Assembly (NCBI GenBank): GCA_034927505.1
Contig: JAYFPY010000002.1
Span: forward strand, 1-64,000
Origin: RUG100 sp034927505
GTDB taxonomy: Bacteria > Bacillota > Clostridia > Peptostreptococcales > Anaerovoracaceae
Reading direction: 5' to 3'
DNA: 64,000 nt
Shown: positions 17,041 through 25,974 of the stretch, in pieces
Layout: each line of letters opens with the position of its first letter
Position numbering within the stretch: the stretch's first letter is position 1
Notes under the pieces: generated by a model
Told to the model about the DNA's origin: nothing
Database searches by the model: none
The model's input: only the letters and a program-made list of their open reading frames with translations
Made by a program: the position numbers and the translations under genes

Positions 17041-19389
17041 TCATATCTGATGCTTTACACGGTCTGCTTCTTCGGCGGCTTTTGCCGAATTCCATCTGTC
17101 CATTGCACCTACCAGATATCCGGTTATACGTCTGATCCTTTCAAACTGCACGCCGTCTTCTTCCGTACGACCGCATCCTGGACACACATTGTCGATGATG
17201 CCGTTGAACCCGCATACCGGATCTCTGTCCACAGGATGATTGATGGCCGCATATCCCATGCCGGCTTCCTTCTCTGCTCTTACTATGCGCATAAAAGCCT
17301 CAGGATTCTTTGACGGATCGCCGTCCAGCTCGATGTATGAAATATGTCCCGCATTGGTGTATTTGTGATATGGCGCCTCTTTCTGTATTTTGTCGAAAGC
17401 TGATATCTCATATCCTACCGGTACGTGAAAACTGTTTGTATAGTATTCCTTGTCCGTGATCCCTTTCAGATTTCCGTATTTTTCCCTGTCTATTCTTACG
17501 AATCTTCCTGAAAGACCTTCTGCCGGCGTTGCCAGCAGTGAGAAATTCAATTTATATTCCTCCGCCATCCTGTCCGTATAATCACGCATGAATTTTATTA
17601 TTTCTACGCCCAGCTGCTGGGCTTCGTCGGTTTCTCCGTGATGAGATCCGATCAGTGCCGTAAGGGTCTCGGCAAGACCGATGAAGCCGATGGAAAGAGT
17701 ACCCTGTTTGATCACATCTTCCAGCGTATCCGTCGGTTTCAGCTTGTCAGCGCCTCTCCATATGCCCTCACCCATGAGGAATGAGAAGTTGCGCACCGTT
17801 GCAGTAGACTGTATCGCCATTCTCTCCAGCAGCTGATCCTTGACCAGTTCCATTTCCGAAAGGAGCATCTCGAAGAATTTTTTCTTTCTCTTTTCTGTAT
17901 CTTTGTCATCCGGCACCAGTATATGCGCCTTTATAGCAAGACGCGGCAGGTTGATGCTGGTAAATGACAGATTGCCTCTGCCTGTAACAGTCTCCTCTCC
18001 GCATACATTCCCTATAACTCTTGTCCTGCAGCCCATATATGTAGCTTCGGATTCCGGATGCCCTTCTTTGTAGTACTGCGCGTTGAAAGGCGAATCCAAA
18101 AAGCTGAAATTCGGGAACAGCCTCTTTGCCGATACTTTGCAGGCCAGTTCGAATAGATCGTAATTTGGATCTTCTTCGTTGTATGACACGCCTTCTTTTA
18201 ACTTGAATATCTGTATCGGAAATATAGGTGTTTCTCCATTTCCAAGGCCCGACTCCGTTGCCAGCAGCAGCTGTTTCATTACCAGTCTTCCTTCCGGGCT
18301 GGTATCTGTGCCGTAGTTGATGCTGGTAAATGGTATCTGAGCTCCCGCTCTGGAATGCATGGTGTTCAGATTGTGCACCAGGCCTTCCATGGCCTGAAAT
18401 GTTGCCTTATCAGTGTTTCTGACAGCTCTCTTTCTTATCTTTGCAGAAGTCGCCGCAGCTTCTTTTTTATTATCGATTTCCGTATCTTTCATAAGTATAT
18501 CCGCTATAGATCTGTCATATCCGTCGCCGCCGCCGTAGGACGGTTCGCCAAGATCCGATAAGATCGCATCGGCTTTTTCTGCATATCCTTTGCAGCCGAC
18601 GTCTTCCAGGGCATCTGCCAGCAGTTTTTTGTATTCTTTACAGAATGTCTTTGCCACTCCCGGCGCCATGTAAAAATCAAAACACGGTATGGCCTGGCCG
18701 CCATGCTGTTCGTTTTGGTTGGCCTGAAGAACAATGGCTGCGAGAGCCGTATAGCTCTGTATGCCCATGGGTTCGCGCAGATAACCGTGTCCCGTAGAAA
18801 AGCCGCCCTTGAACAGCTTTTCCAGATCTATCTGACAGCATGTCAAAGTTTTTGTAGGCAAAAAATCCAGGTCGTGTATATGTATATCACCGTCGTTGTG
18901 AGCTTTTGAGAATCTCGGCTCCACTAGTTTTTCAAGAGCCAGAGTCTTTGAAGTCTCCGCACCGTACTGGAGCATCTTGCCCATGGGCCCGTCGGAATCC
19001 ACGTTTGCATTTCCGCTGCTGCCTTTGGTCACAGATGACGTTTCTCCGGTCTTATGTGTTATTTCATCGAATTTCCCCGACAGACTGTCGTAGAGACTTT
19101 CTTTTCTTGTTCTTTCTTTTGCATGTTCTGCTCTGTACAGGATGTACGCCTTAGCAGTTTTTTTGAATCTGAGATCTGTCAGAGCATCTTCCACCAGGTC
19201 CTGCACTGTCTCAACGTCCGGCGTTTTCTTCCTCAGTTTTGACATCACAATAGAAGTAGTGATCTCCGCCTGTACCGGTATGTCCTTTTTCTGCACCTCT
19301 GAAGTTGCGTCAAAAGCCTTTGAAACAGCTGATGTGATTTTTTCCTTGCGAAATTCAACTTCCGATCCATCTCTTTTGATAATGTTCAT
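17041..19389 (-). CDS. nrdD: Anaerobic ribonucleoside-triphosphate reductase
   Basis: The 782-residue enzyme reduces ribonucleoside triphosphates to deoxy forms with a glycyl radical. The N-terminal 90 residues form an ATP cone (IKRDGSEVEFRKEKI). The catalytic core contains LTCCQIDLEKLF with the active-site Cys pair. Near the end lies a Zn-binding region (VCGFNG, VCPGCGR; three Cys seen) and the glycyl radical loop RITGYL. NrdG, encoded just upstream, makes the radical. I chose the ATG at 19389 (GAGGG 9-10 bp before), not the TTG at 19392. It has its own promoter at 19438-19466 and a likely NrdR site. Confidence 0.97.
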   Translation of the reverse strand: MNIIKRDGSEVEFRKEKITSAVSKAFDATSEVQKKDIPVQAEITTSIVMSKLRKKTPDVETVQDLVEDALTDLRFKKTAKAYILYRAEHAKERTRKESLYDSLSGKFDEITHKTGETSSVTKGSSGNANVDSDGPMGKMLQYGAETSKTLALEKLVEPRFSKAHNDGDIHIHDLDFLPTKTLTCCQIDLEKLFKGGFSTGHGYLREPMGIQSYTALAAIVLQANQNEQHGGQAIPCFDFYMAPGVAKTFCKEYKKLLADALEDVGCKGYAEKADAILSDLGEPSYGGGDGYDRSIADILMKDTEIDNKKEAAATSAKIRKRAVRNTDKATFQAMEGLVHNLNTMHSRAGAQIPFTSINYGTDTSPEGRLVMKQLLLATESGLGNGETPIFPIQIFKLKEGVSYNEEDPNYDLFELACKVSAKRLFPNFSFLDSPFNAQYYKEGHPESEATYMGCRTRVIGNVCGEETVTGRGNLSFTSINLPRLAIKAHILVPDDKDTEKRKKKFFEMLLSEMELVKDQLLERMAIQSTATVRNFSFLMGEGIWRGADKLKPTDTLEDVIKQGTLSIGFIGLAETLTALIGSHHGETDEAQQLGVEIIKFMRDYTDRMAEEYKLNFSLLATPAEGLSGRFVRIDREKYGNLKGITDKEYYTNSFHVPVGYEISAFDKIQKEAPYHKYTNAGHISYIELDGDPSKNPEAFMRIVRAEKEAGMGYAAINHPVDRDPVCGFNGIIDNVCPGCGRTEEDGVQFERIRRITGYLVGAMDRWNSAKAAEEADRVKHQI

Positions 19390-19437
19390 CAAAAATACCC
19401 TCTTTTCGTGCTTTCAGTTCAAACGTTCAACATGAAA

Positions 19438-19490
19438 ATAATACCATGTATGTGGTGGGCAGTCAATAAAGAGAGTACATTATGTTGTGT
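19438..19490 (-). promoter_or_regulatory. nrdD promoter with possible NrdR box
   Basis: On the minus strand TTGACT (19461-19466) and TATTAT (19438-19443) are spaced by 17 bp. Just upstream, ACACAACATAATGTAC (19475-19490) matches about 12 of 16 positions of the NrdR-box pattern as I remember it. The promoter is clear; the NrdR site is tentative, and only one box is seen where NrdR usually uses two. Confidence 0.6.
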
Positions 19491-19518
19491 ATTTCTTGTG
19501 TATTTTAGATGTTTTATA

Positions 19519-20034
19519 CTACATGTACTTTTCCGCAAGTACGGGAAATCCCTGATTTTTAGCCTTTTTCACATCTATTATGCGTTGATTGCTGCTGCCC
19601 CGGAACCTGAGGGTCAGATCCCTGTTTTCTTCTTCATATGGTCCGTCTATGAGCAGATCCGTGCAGTCAAGGAGCCGTTTGATCCACTGGTCTTTTTCCG
19701 CCATTTCTATCAGTTCTTCATACACATATCCGGTAAAAGTGACTATATCCAGATTCTTTTTGGCAGCGGCTTCCGCTATGTTCACAAGGGCCTCGGCCTG
19801 GCAGAACGGTTCGCCTCCGCTGAAAGTTATCCCGTCCAAAAGCGGGTTCTTCGAAAACATTTCTATTATTTCGTCTGTATCCGTATCTATCCCGGCTCCA
19901 AACTCAAGGGCGCCTTCATTGTGGCATCCGGGACATCGGCGGGGACATCCCTGACAGAATACGACCAGACGTATTCCCGGACCGTCTGCAATAGAATCGT
20001 TTATTATTCCTGCTGTATTCACTGTATGTTTCAT
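19519..20034 (-). CDS. nrdG: Anaerobic ribonucleotide reductase activating enzyme
   Basis: The 171-residue radical SAM protein has the NrdG hallmark GPGIRLVVFCQGC and the cluster motif CPRRCPGC, followed by TFSGGEPF. It reduces S-adenosylmethionine and installs the glycyl radical on NrdD. I set the start at 20034 because GGAGGAGG lies just before it; the open frame runs on to 20208 without homology. It precedes nrdD, separated by a 129-bp gap that holds the nrdD promoter. Confidence 0.95.
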   Translation of the reverse strand: MKHTVNTAGIINDSIADGPGIRLVVFCQGCPRRCPGCHNEGALEFGAGIDTDTDEIIEMFSKNPLLDGITFSGGEPFCQAEALVNIAEAAAKKNLDIVTFTGYVYEELIEMAEKDQWIKRLLDCTDLLIDGPYEEENRDLTLRFRGSSNQRIIDVKKAKNQGFPVLAEKYM

Positions 20035-20061
20035 TCTCTTTCCTCCTCCGTCATTATACGT

Positions 20062-20091
20062 CAAAATCCCGGATCGTGAAAGACCCGGGAT
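20062..20091 (-). terminator. Terminator of the rnf operon
   Basis: Arms ATCCCGG (20066-20072) and CCGGGAT (20085-20091) form a perfect 7-bp stem with a 12-nt loop and a TTTT tail on the minus strand. It lies 27 bp beyond the rnfB stop and just before nrdG. Confidence 0.8.
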
Positions 20092-20117
20092 CCTGACCGT
20101 TTGTTTTGAATCATCAG

Positions 20118-20936
20118 CTAGGAAGCTGTATTTTCTTTTTTCTTCTTTTTGTGAACTACTATGGCGCCTGTCGGACATTCCTTTGCACACAGACCGCAGC
20201 CTACGCACTTGTCGTAGTCGATCTTCGGCAGATTGTCTTCAACAACGATAGCATTGAATTTCACACATGCTTTCTCGCATTTTTTACAGCCTATGCATGC
20301 AGTCTTGCAGGCGTTCATTACCTTCTTGCCGGCATAATGCGAACTGCATGTTACCATTACCTTCGTATCGAAGTCATTTATAGTAATAATGTGGTTCGGA
20401 CATTCCTGCGCACAGAGGCCGCATCCTACACAGAGGGAATGATCCACTTCCGGCAGGTTGTTTATCATAGTTATTGCGCCGTAAGGACACTTTCTGGAAC
20501 AGTCGCCCATTCCCAGACATCCCATGGAACATGACCACTGGCCGCCGTAAAACTGCTTTTCTGCGGCGCAGGTACGAAGTCCCACATATCTTATGACCTT
20601 GTCCTTGTTCTGCGCATTTCCCTGGCATCTTATAAAGGCCTTCTGCGGCGTTACGCTTCCTGCGTCCACGCCCAGTATTCTCGCAACTGAACTGGCTACA
20701 AATCCGCCGCCCGGCGTACACAGTGAAGGCAGTACTCCCGTAGGATCCTTTGCCAGCGCCGCTGCATAGTCATCGCATCCTGCAAATCCGCATGCGCCGC
20801 AGTTGGCGCCCGGAAGTGCATCTCTTATGTCCAGAACTGTCTGATCTACCGGCACGTACATCACCTTGCTGGCAATGACCAGTATGATTGCAGCAACACA
20901 GCCGATTACCGCTAATAGTATAATTGGTGTACCCAT
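20118..20936 (-). CDS. rnfB: Rnf complex subunit B, electron-entry ferredoxin
   Basis: The 272-residue subunit has one N-terminal membrane span, then the Fe-S motif ANCGACGFAGC, and then several ferredoxin repeats (CVGCGLCAQECP, CIGCKKCEKAC, CVGCGLCAKECP). It takes electrons from ferredoxin and passes them into the Rnf complex. It is the last gene of rnfCDGEAB, the order known from clostridial and acetogen operons, and follows rnfA after 9 bp with an AAGGAGGG site. A terminator follows at 20062-20091. Confidence 0.97.
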   Translation of the reverse strand: MGTPIILLAVIGCVAAIILVIASKVMYVPVDQTVLDIRDALPGANCGACGFAGCDDYAAALAKDPTGVLPSLCTPGGGFVASSVARILGVDAGSVTPQKAFIRCQGNAQNKDKVIRYVGLRTCAAEKQFYGGQWSCSMGCLGMGDCSRKCPYGAITMINNLPEVDHSLCVGCGLCAQECPNHIITINDFDTKVMVTCSSHYAGKKVMNACKTACIGCKKCEKACVKFNAIVVEDNLPKIDYDKCVGCGLCAKECPTGAIVVHKKKKKENTAS

Positions 20937-20946
20937 GTCGCCCTCC

Positions 20947-21537
20947 TTAACCGAATATGCCGTCTACCATGCCCGAGAAGCCCATGAAGGACATCGCCAG
21001 GATGCTGGCAGCGACCAAAGTTGATGGGATACCCTGAAATGATTTCGGGATATCGTTGTGTTCGATTTTCTGTCTGATTCCTGCAAACAATACCATTGCC
21101 ACCAGAAAGCCGATACCGGCTCCGAATGAAGATACAATGGACTGGCCGAAATTATAGCCGTCGTCTATATTAGATATACATACGCCCAGCACAGCACAGT
21201 TTGTAGTTATCAGGGGAAGATATACTCCCAGGGATTTATGAAGTCCCGGAATATATTTTTTCAGTATTATCTCCACCAGCTGTACCAGTGAAGCGATTAC
21301 CAGAATGAATACTACAGTCTGCATGTATCCTATTCCGTTAGGCGTCAGCAGGAATGTCTGTATCGGCCATGTTGCCAGTGTAGACAGCACCATTACAAAC
21401 GTAACGGCAACGCTCATGCCCACAGCTGAGTCCAGTTTCTTTGATACGCCCAGGAACGGACATATACCAAGGAATTGGGACAACACATAGTTGTCTATCA
21501 GTATTACACTGAATAATATCATTAACATTTCTTTCAT
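20947..21537 (-). CDS. rnfA: Rnf complex membrane subunit A
   Basis: The 196-residue protein has six membrane spans and the family signature DNYVLSQFLGICPFLGVSKK near the start; the Cys in GICPF is part of the conserved membrane Fe-S site shared with RnfE. Together the two subunits form an inverted pair carrying electrons across the membrane. It overlaps the rnfE stop by 4 bp. Confidence 0.97.
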   Translation of the reverse strand: MKEMLMILFSVILIDNYVLSQFLGICPFLGVSKKLDSAVGMSVAVTFVMVLSTLATWPIQTFLLTPNGIGYMQTVVFILVIASLVQLVEIILKKYIPGLHKSLGVYLPLITTNCAVLGVCISNIDDGYNFGQSIVSSFGAGIGFLVAMVLFAGIRQKIEHNDIPKSFQGIPSTLVAASILAMSFMGFSGMVDGIFG

Positions 21538-22220
21538 TGCTGTTTACACTCCTCTCCACCGGGGTTCCCGTTGCCGGCACAAATGTCCGACATGGCACAT
21601 CCGTCACAGCTGAAGTCCTTCTTCTTTATAGCCTTGCCCTTGCTGAAGTAATTGATAGCCGCAGTGAGTACTCCGAATACGAAGAATCCGCCCGGTGCCA
21701 GCATGAACAGTACCATCGGCTTGTCGGAAAGAACAGGGATCGCAAATCCAAGTATAGTCCCGGCGCCGATCACTTCTCTTATAGCTCCCATGATGAAACA
21801 TGCCAGAGTGAATCCAAGACCCATGCCCAGTCCGTCCAGAGCTGAATCCAATATGGAATTCTTGCTGGCGAACATTTCCGCACGTCCCAGGATGATGCAG
21901 TTTACTACGATCAGAGGTATATACAGTCCCAGCGATGCATCCAGATCCGGCAGAAACGCCTTCAGGAGCAGCTGTACCACTGTAACCAGCGATGCAATAA
22001 CTACGATATAGCACGGTATCCTGACCTGATCGGGGATCACCTTTTTCAGTATCGATATAAGGATCTCGGCGAAGAACAGTACAGCCAGTGTACATCCTCC
22101 CATACCCAGTCCGTTTATTGCCGATGTAGTCGTTGCGAGGAATGGACAACATCCCAGCAGCAGCACCAGCGTAGGGTTTTCTTTTATGAGGCCCTTTGTA
22201 ACTATTGTTAATTTATTCAT
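21534..22220 (-). CDS. rnfE: Rnf complex membrane subunit E
   Basis: The 228-residue protein has six spans and the conserved LVLLLGCCPFLATTTSA segment that mirrors RnfA and ligates the membrane cluster. The C-terminal tail of about 25 residues is unusual: it holds five Cys (DFSCDGCAMSDICAGN, EECKQQ), which could bind an extra metal centre. That is inference from the sequence. Its ATG overlaps the rnfG stop region and follows GGAGG. Confidence 0.96.
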   Translation of the reverse strand: MNKLTIVTKGLIKENPTLVLLLGCCPFLATTTSAINGLGMGGCTLAVLFFAEILISILKKVIPDQVRIPCYIVVIASLVTVVQLLLKAFLPDLDASLGLYIPLIVVNCIILGRAEMFASKNSILDSALDGLGMGLGFTLACFIMGAIREVIGAGTILGFAIPVLSDKPMVLFMLAPGGFFVFGVLTAAINYFSKGKAIKKKDFSCDGCAMSDICAGNGNPGGEECKQQ

Positions 22221-22672
22221 TACTTGCCTCCTTTTTTAAGCGCGTCTTTTACAGCATTGTAAACGCCGTTTGACGAGATGGTAGCGCCGGTTATGGCATC
22301 CACCTGTTTATCATTCTTGATATGGTCGGCAGGCAGCTTTGAAAGTCCCTTGTACTGTTTCAGATAATCCACAGTCATTGCTTTCGTTCCAAGGCCCGGC
22401 GTGTCGGCGTGGTCGGTCACAGTAACTCCTGTGATCTTTCCATTGTCGGCGATCCCAACCATTACGGTAAGGTCTCCGCCAAAGCTCTTGCCTACGCCTT
22501 GTACAGCTTCGCCTTTAGTGCCTTTTGGCAGCACCTGAGCCGCCGCCTCGGCGATTTTTTGTTTATTGACCTGCGCGATCGCATCTTCAGTCTTCATATT
22601 AGTCAGCGCAAGACATGTACTCGTTATCAGACATATCACGGTCAGTACGATTATCGGTTTTGCTAATTTCAT
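22220..22672 (-). CDS. rnfG: Rnf complex flavoprotein subunit G
   Basis: The 150-residue subunit has one N-terminal span and an extracytoplasmic FMN-binding domain. The covalent flavin site is DAITGATISS, a good match to the (S/T)GAT(S/T) motif used by ApbE. I set the start at 22672, where ATGA overlaps the rnfD stop and GGAGGT precedes it; the open frame from 22705 adds residues inside rnfD. Confidence 0.96.
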   Translation of the reverse strand: MKLAKPIIVLTVICLITSTCLALTNMKTEDAIAQVNKQKIAEAAAQVLPKGTKGEAVQGVGKSFGGDLTVMVGIADNGKITGVTVTDHADTPGLGTKAMTVDYLKQYKGLSKLPADHIKNDKQVDAITGATISSNGVYNAVKDALKKGGK

Positions 22673-23604
22673 TCTAAACCACCTCCACAGAAGTGCTTGT
22701 TGCACCAGTTGTCGATGTGAGGCGTGATTATATTCATGATTATGATCGAGAATGAAACGCCTTCAGGATATGAACCGAACAATCTGATCATCATCGTTAT
22801 GACTCCGCAGCCTACTCCGAATATTATTTTACCTCTCCAGTCAGTAGGCGTAGTTGAGTAATCGGTAGCCATGAATATAGCTCCCAGCATAACTCCTCCT
22901 GCCAGGATATGGAACACCGGATCCTCGCCTGCGATCAGTGCAAATATGAACACCGTTGCCACGAATACGACCGGGGTTATCGGTGAGATCACCTTTTTCC
23001 ATACCAGGAAAGCTCCTCCGATGATCAGCGCCAGCGCACTTACCTCACCCAGTGAACCACCTACATTTCCCAGGAACAGATCCATATTAGACGGCATGTT
23101 CCCGCCGCCTTCTGCAAGAATACGGAGAGCTGTAGGTCCTGTAACTGCATCAGTTGTGCCCATCAAGCCTCTTGGCAGCGGCCATGAAGTCATTTCAGTG
23201 GCAAATGATACAAACAATACTATACGGCCCGTCAGAGCCGGGTTTACAAAATTCTGTCCAATGCCTCCGAATATATTCTTAGCAACGAATATAGCTGCAA
23301 AACATCCGATAGCTGCCATCCAGAACGGCAGACTCGACGGCAGGTTGTAAGCCAGCAGAACGCCGGTAACCACCGCAGACAGATCTCCGATGGTGCTTTC
23401 CTTTTTTGTCATCTTGCAGAAAAGCCATTCGAAGAAAACGCATACGACTGCACAGAATACAGTCAATATCAGCGCCCTTGCGCCAAATTCATATACAGCC
23501 ACAATCAGAGCAGGGACCAGAGCTATGAGCACATAACCCATGATTTTTCTGGTGCTTGGTGTCGTGATTATATGAGGCGCATAAGATACATTTAAATTGT
23601 TCAT
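22669..23604 (-). CDS. rnfD: Rnf complex membrane subunit D
   Basis: The 311-residue subunit has about ten spans and ends with the family's IIMNIITPHID motif. The region expected to carry a covalent FMN reads DAVTGPTALR, with Pro where Ala is usual in the (S/T)GAT motif; the acceptor Thr is kept. RnfD is thought to form the ion path of the complex. Its ATG follows GGAGG and overlaps the end of rnfC. Confidence 0.96.
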   Translation of the reverse strand: MNNLNVSYAPHIITTPSTRKIMGYVLIALVPALIVAVYEFGARALILTVFCAVVCVFFEWLFCKMTKKESTIGDLSAVVTGVLLAYNLPSSLPFWMAAIGCFAAIFVAKNIFGGIGQNFVNPALTGRIVLFVSFATEMTSWPLPRGLMGTTDAVTGPTALRILAEGGGNMPSNMDLFLGNVGGSLGEVSALALIIGGAFLVWKKVISPITPVVFVATVFIFALIAGEDPVFHILAGGVMLGAIFMATDYSTTPTDWRGKIIFGVGCGVITMMIRLFGSYPEGVSFSIIIMNIITPHIDNWCNKHFCGGGLE

Positions 23605-24920
23605 TTTTTACTGGCCTCCTTTATCTCAGCTTTGCCCAGTTTATTCACAAAACTGAGAGGTCTCCTGGCCGGGCAGATATATGAGCAGCTTCCGCACTCC
23701 ATACACTGCATCAGCTTCAACTCTTTCATCGTGTCCACATCATCTCGCTTGTACGCCGAATAATATGCGGCTGGAAGCAGATGGAACGGACATACTGCAT
23801 GACATTTTCCGCATTTGATGCATGCGGTCTCCTTCTGAGTATCAGCTTCATGACCCGAGAAAGCAAGTATTGCATTCGTATTCTTGACGACAGGAGTCTC
23901 TTCGGAATATACCGATTTACCCATCATAGGGCCTCCCATCAGGATCTTCTTAGGTTCTTCTTTGTATCCGCCTGTGAATTTTATTATATCGGATATTCTC
24001 GTTCCGATAGGAACCATCACATTCTGCGGATTCTTGATCGCTGTACCGTCTACAGTCAGTCTCTTGTTGACCAGCGGCATGCCTGTCTTGAAATAATAGC
24101 TGATAGATGCAACTGTTGTAATGTTGGACAGTACTATGCCTACATCGGCCGGAAGCACTCCGGCGTTGATAAGCTTGCCTGTCACTTCATAGATCATTAC
24201 TCTTTCAGCTCCCTGAGGATAACGAGATTTCAGTGTTACTACTTTCACTTTGTCTGAAAGACCTTCCTCTTTTATCCTTTCATTGAGTTTGCTGATGGCT
24301 TTCGGCTTGTTGTCTTCTATGCCGATAAAAGCCTCGTTAAGATCCAGGTATTTCATCAGTATCTTGATACCGTTGATGATACCCTGTGTGTTTTCCAGCA
24401 TCAGTCTGTAGTCTGATGTGATGAACGGTTCACACTCCGCTCCGTTTACAATCAAAGTCTTGACTTCATCAAGATTCTTCGGATTGTACTTTACAAAAGC
24501 CGGGAAAGCTGCTCCGCCCAGACCTACAAGACCGCAGTCCCGCATTGCCTTGACGAAATCATCCTGATCGTTTACCTCAGGCGGTTTGATTCCTTCCCAT
24601 ACTTCGTGCTGGTGATCAGATTTAATAACCACCTCTTTGTCGTAGGTGCCGTTCATGGTACGCATTTCCCGGATATCCTCAACGGTCCCGGAAACGCTCG
24701 CATGTATCGGCACACTGAGGAATGCATCGCTGTCTCCTATTACCTGCCCTATTTTTACGTGGTCACCCTTTTTGACCTGGGGCGTGCAAGGAGCACCTAT
24801 GTGCTGAGACATCGGGATATAAACAAACTCAGGGTCGTCCATAGTTACAGTATGGGCGTCCATTGTATGTTTATTATGTCTCACTTTGATGCTTCCTAAA
24901 GCATGTTTGAATTGATTCAT
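23601..24920 (-). CDS. rnfC: Rnf complex NADH-interacting subunit C
   Basis: The 439-residue peripheral subunit has a biotinyl-like N-terminal domain, a NuoF-like NAD/FMN domain (GLGGAAFPAFVKY), and two [4Fe-4S] motifs near the end (CIKCGKCHAVCP, CMECGSCSYICP). It reduces NAD with electrons delivered through the complex. I prefer the ATG at 24920 after GGAGGAGG over an upstream TTG at 24956. It heads the rnf operon. Confidence 0.96.
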   Translation of the reverse strand: MNQFKHALGSIKVRHNKHTMDAHTVTMDDPEFVYIPMSQHIGAPCTPQVKKGDHVKIGQVIGDSDAFLSVPIHASVSGTVEDIREMRTMNGTYDKEVVIKSDHQHEVWEGIKPPEVNDQDDFVKAMRDCGLVGLGGAAFPAFVKYNPKNLDEVKTLIVNGAECEPFITSDYRLMLENTQGIINGIKILMKYLDLNEAFIGIEDNKPKAISKLNERIKEEGLSDKVKVVTLKSRYPQGAERVMIYEVTGKLINAGVLPADVGIVLSNITTVASISYYFKTGMPLVNKRLTVDGTAIKNPQNVMVPIGTRISDIIKFTGGYKEEPKKILMGGPMMGKSVYSEETPVVKNTNAILAFSGHEADTQKETACIKCGKCHAVCPFHLLPAAYYSAYKRDDVDTMKELKLMQCMECGSCSYICPARRPLSFVNKLGKAEIKEASKK

Positions 24921-24981
24921 AATGGCCAAATCCTCCTCCGAGTATATTCTACTCAAAATTTAGCAAGTTAGTAATATATAT

Positions 24982-25031
24982 TAAGCATAATGGCATGTTG
25001 CACATTGTATGCTTATACACTTTGTTGTATA
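24982..25031 (-). promoter_or_regulatory. Dyad sites upstream of rnfC
   Basis: TAAGCATA (24982-24989) and TATGCTTA (25008-25015) form an inverted repeat with 18 bp between arms, a spacing that suits a LysR-type regulator. Directly beside it, TATACA (25014-25019) and TGTATA (25026-25031) form a second dyad with a 6-bp spacer. A TATATT -10-like element without a good -35 lies toward rnfC, as expected for an activated promoter. Confidence 0.5.
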
Positions 25032-25035
25032 ATTA

Positions 25036-25974
25036 TCAGAATTCTCTGAAAGCAGATACTATTACATCTTTCAATGTTTTGATCAGTTTTTCATTGAGTC
25101 CGCTGTTCTTTTTCTTTTGGTATATCAACGCATCGATATATTGATCGTCAGCTTCCGGACAGTGGATCTCTCTGAGCCCGTGAGACTTCAGATCTTCCTT
25201 TGTCATGGGCGAGGCCCACATGTATGAAGCCGTGACATTCTGCAGCAGGCAGAATTGACTTCCGCGTTCAAATACAGCCAGTTTTCTCGGGCTGTTTTGA
25301 GAAGGCGTCAGATCCTGTATATTATTTGCAAGTGAAAGATACGGCACAGTAAGATCACCGTGTACTATTTCAATATAACTTTTCAGTTCATCGAGAGTCA
25401 CTGTATTCCTGCCTGCCAGTTTACTGTTTTCAGATACAAGAACAACATACTGCAAATTTACCAGTTCGTCATGTTCCAGGTTCTTTCCTTCCAGAAGCGT
25501 ATGAAAATACGATTCATACATCACCGGATACCTTATGACCCCGAAATCGTAACCGAGTTCCGTAATATTGTTCACTGCCTCTACAGCATTAGTTTCTTTT
25601 ACGTTCACAAAGAAATTCTCTCCCAGTTCATCTTCTATCTCATTGATGAAGACTGACACAGCCTCTGCTATATAGCTGGCTCTGGGAATAGAAATACTGA
25701 AAGATACTTTTTTCTTTCTCGATTTGCTGTATTTAGATTCGATCTCATTCATATGATCGAGAAGATTCTTCGCGTACTCCAGGAATTCCTCCCCTTCCGA
25801 AGTCGTTACAACTCCCCGCGATGTCCTCGAAAATACTGAGATGTTCAAAGAAGCCTCAAGTTCCTTGATGTCTCTGCTCAAATTTGGCTGAGACATGAAG
25901 AGGTTCTCTGCTGCCTGTGTGATGGAGCCCGTTTTCTGGACTTCCAGTGCGTATCTGAGATAATTGATATTCAT
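25036..25974 (-). CDS. LysR-family transcriptional regulator
   Basis: The 312-residue protein has the LysR winged helix at residues 1-60 (LRYALEVQKTGSITQAAENLFMSQPNLSRDI) and a periplasmic-binding-like effector domain. It lies directly upstream of rnf on the same strand, with the dyad at 24982-25015 in between. Control of rnf is therefore plausible, though LysR regulators more often act on divergent genes. Its ATG overlaps the stop of the lipoprotein gene upstream. Confidence 0.93.
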   Translation of the reverse strand: MNINYLRYALEVQKTGSITQAAENLFMSQPNLSRDIKELEASLNISVFSRTSRGVVTTSEGEEFLEYAKNLLDHMNEIESKYSKSRKKKVSFSISIPRASYIAEAVSVFINEIEDELGENFFVNVKETNAVEAVNNITELGYDFGVIRYPVMYESYFHTLLEGKNLEHDELVNLQYVVLVSENSKLAGRNTVTLDELKSYIEIVHGDLTVPYLSLANNIQDLTPSQNSPRKLAVFERGSQFCLLQNVTASYMWASPMTKEDLKSHGLREIHCPEADDQYIDALIYQKKKNSGLNEKLIKTLKDVIVSAFREF

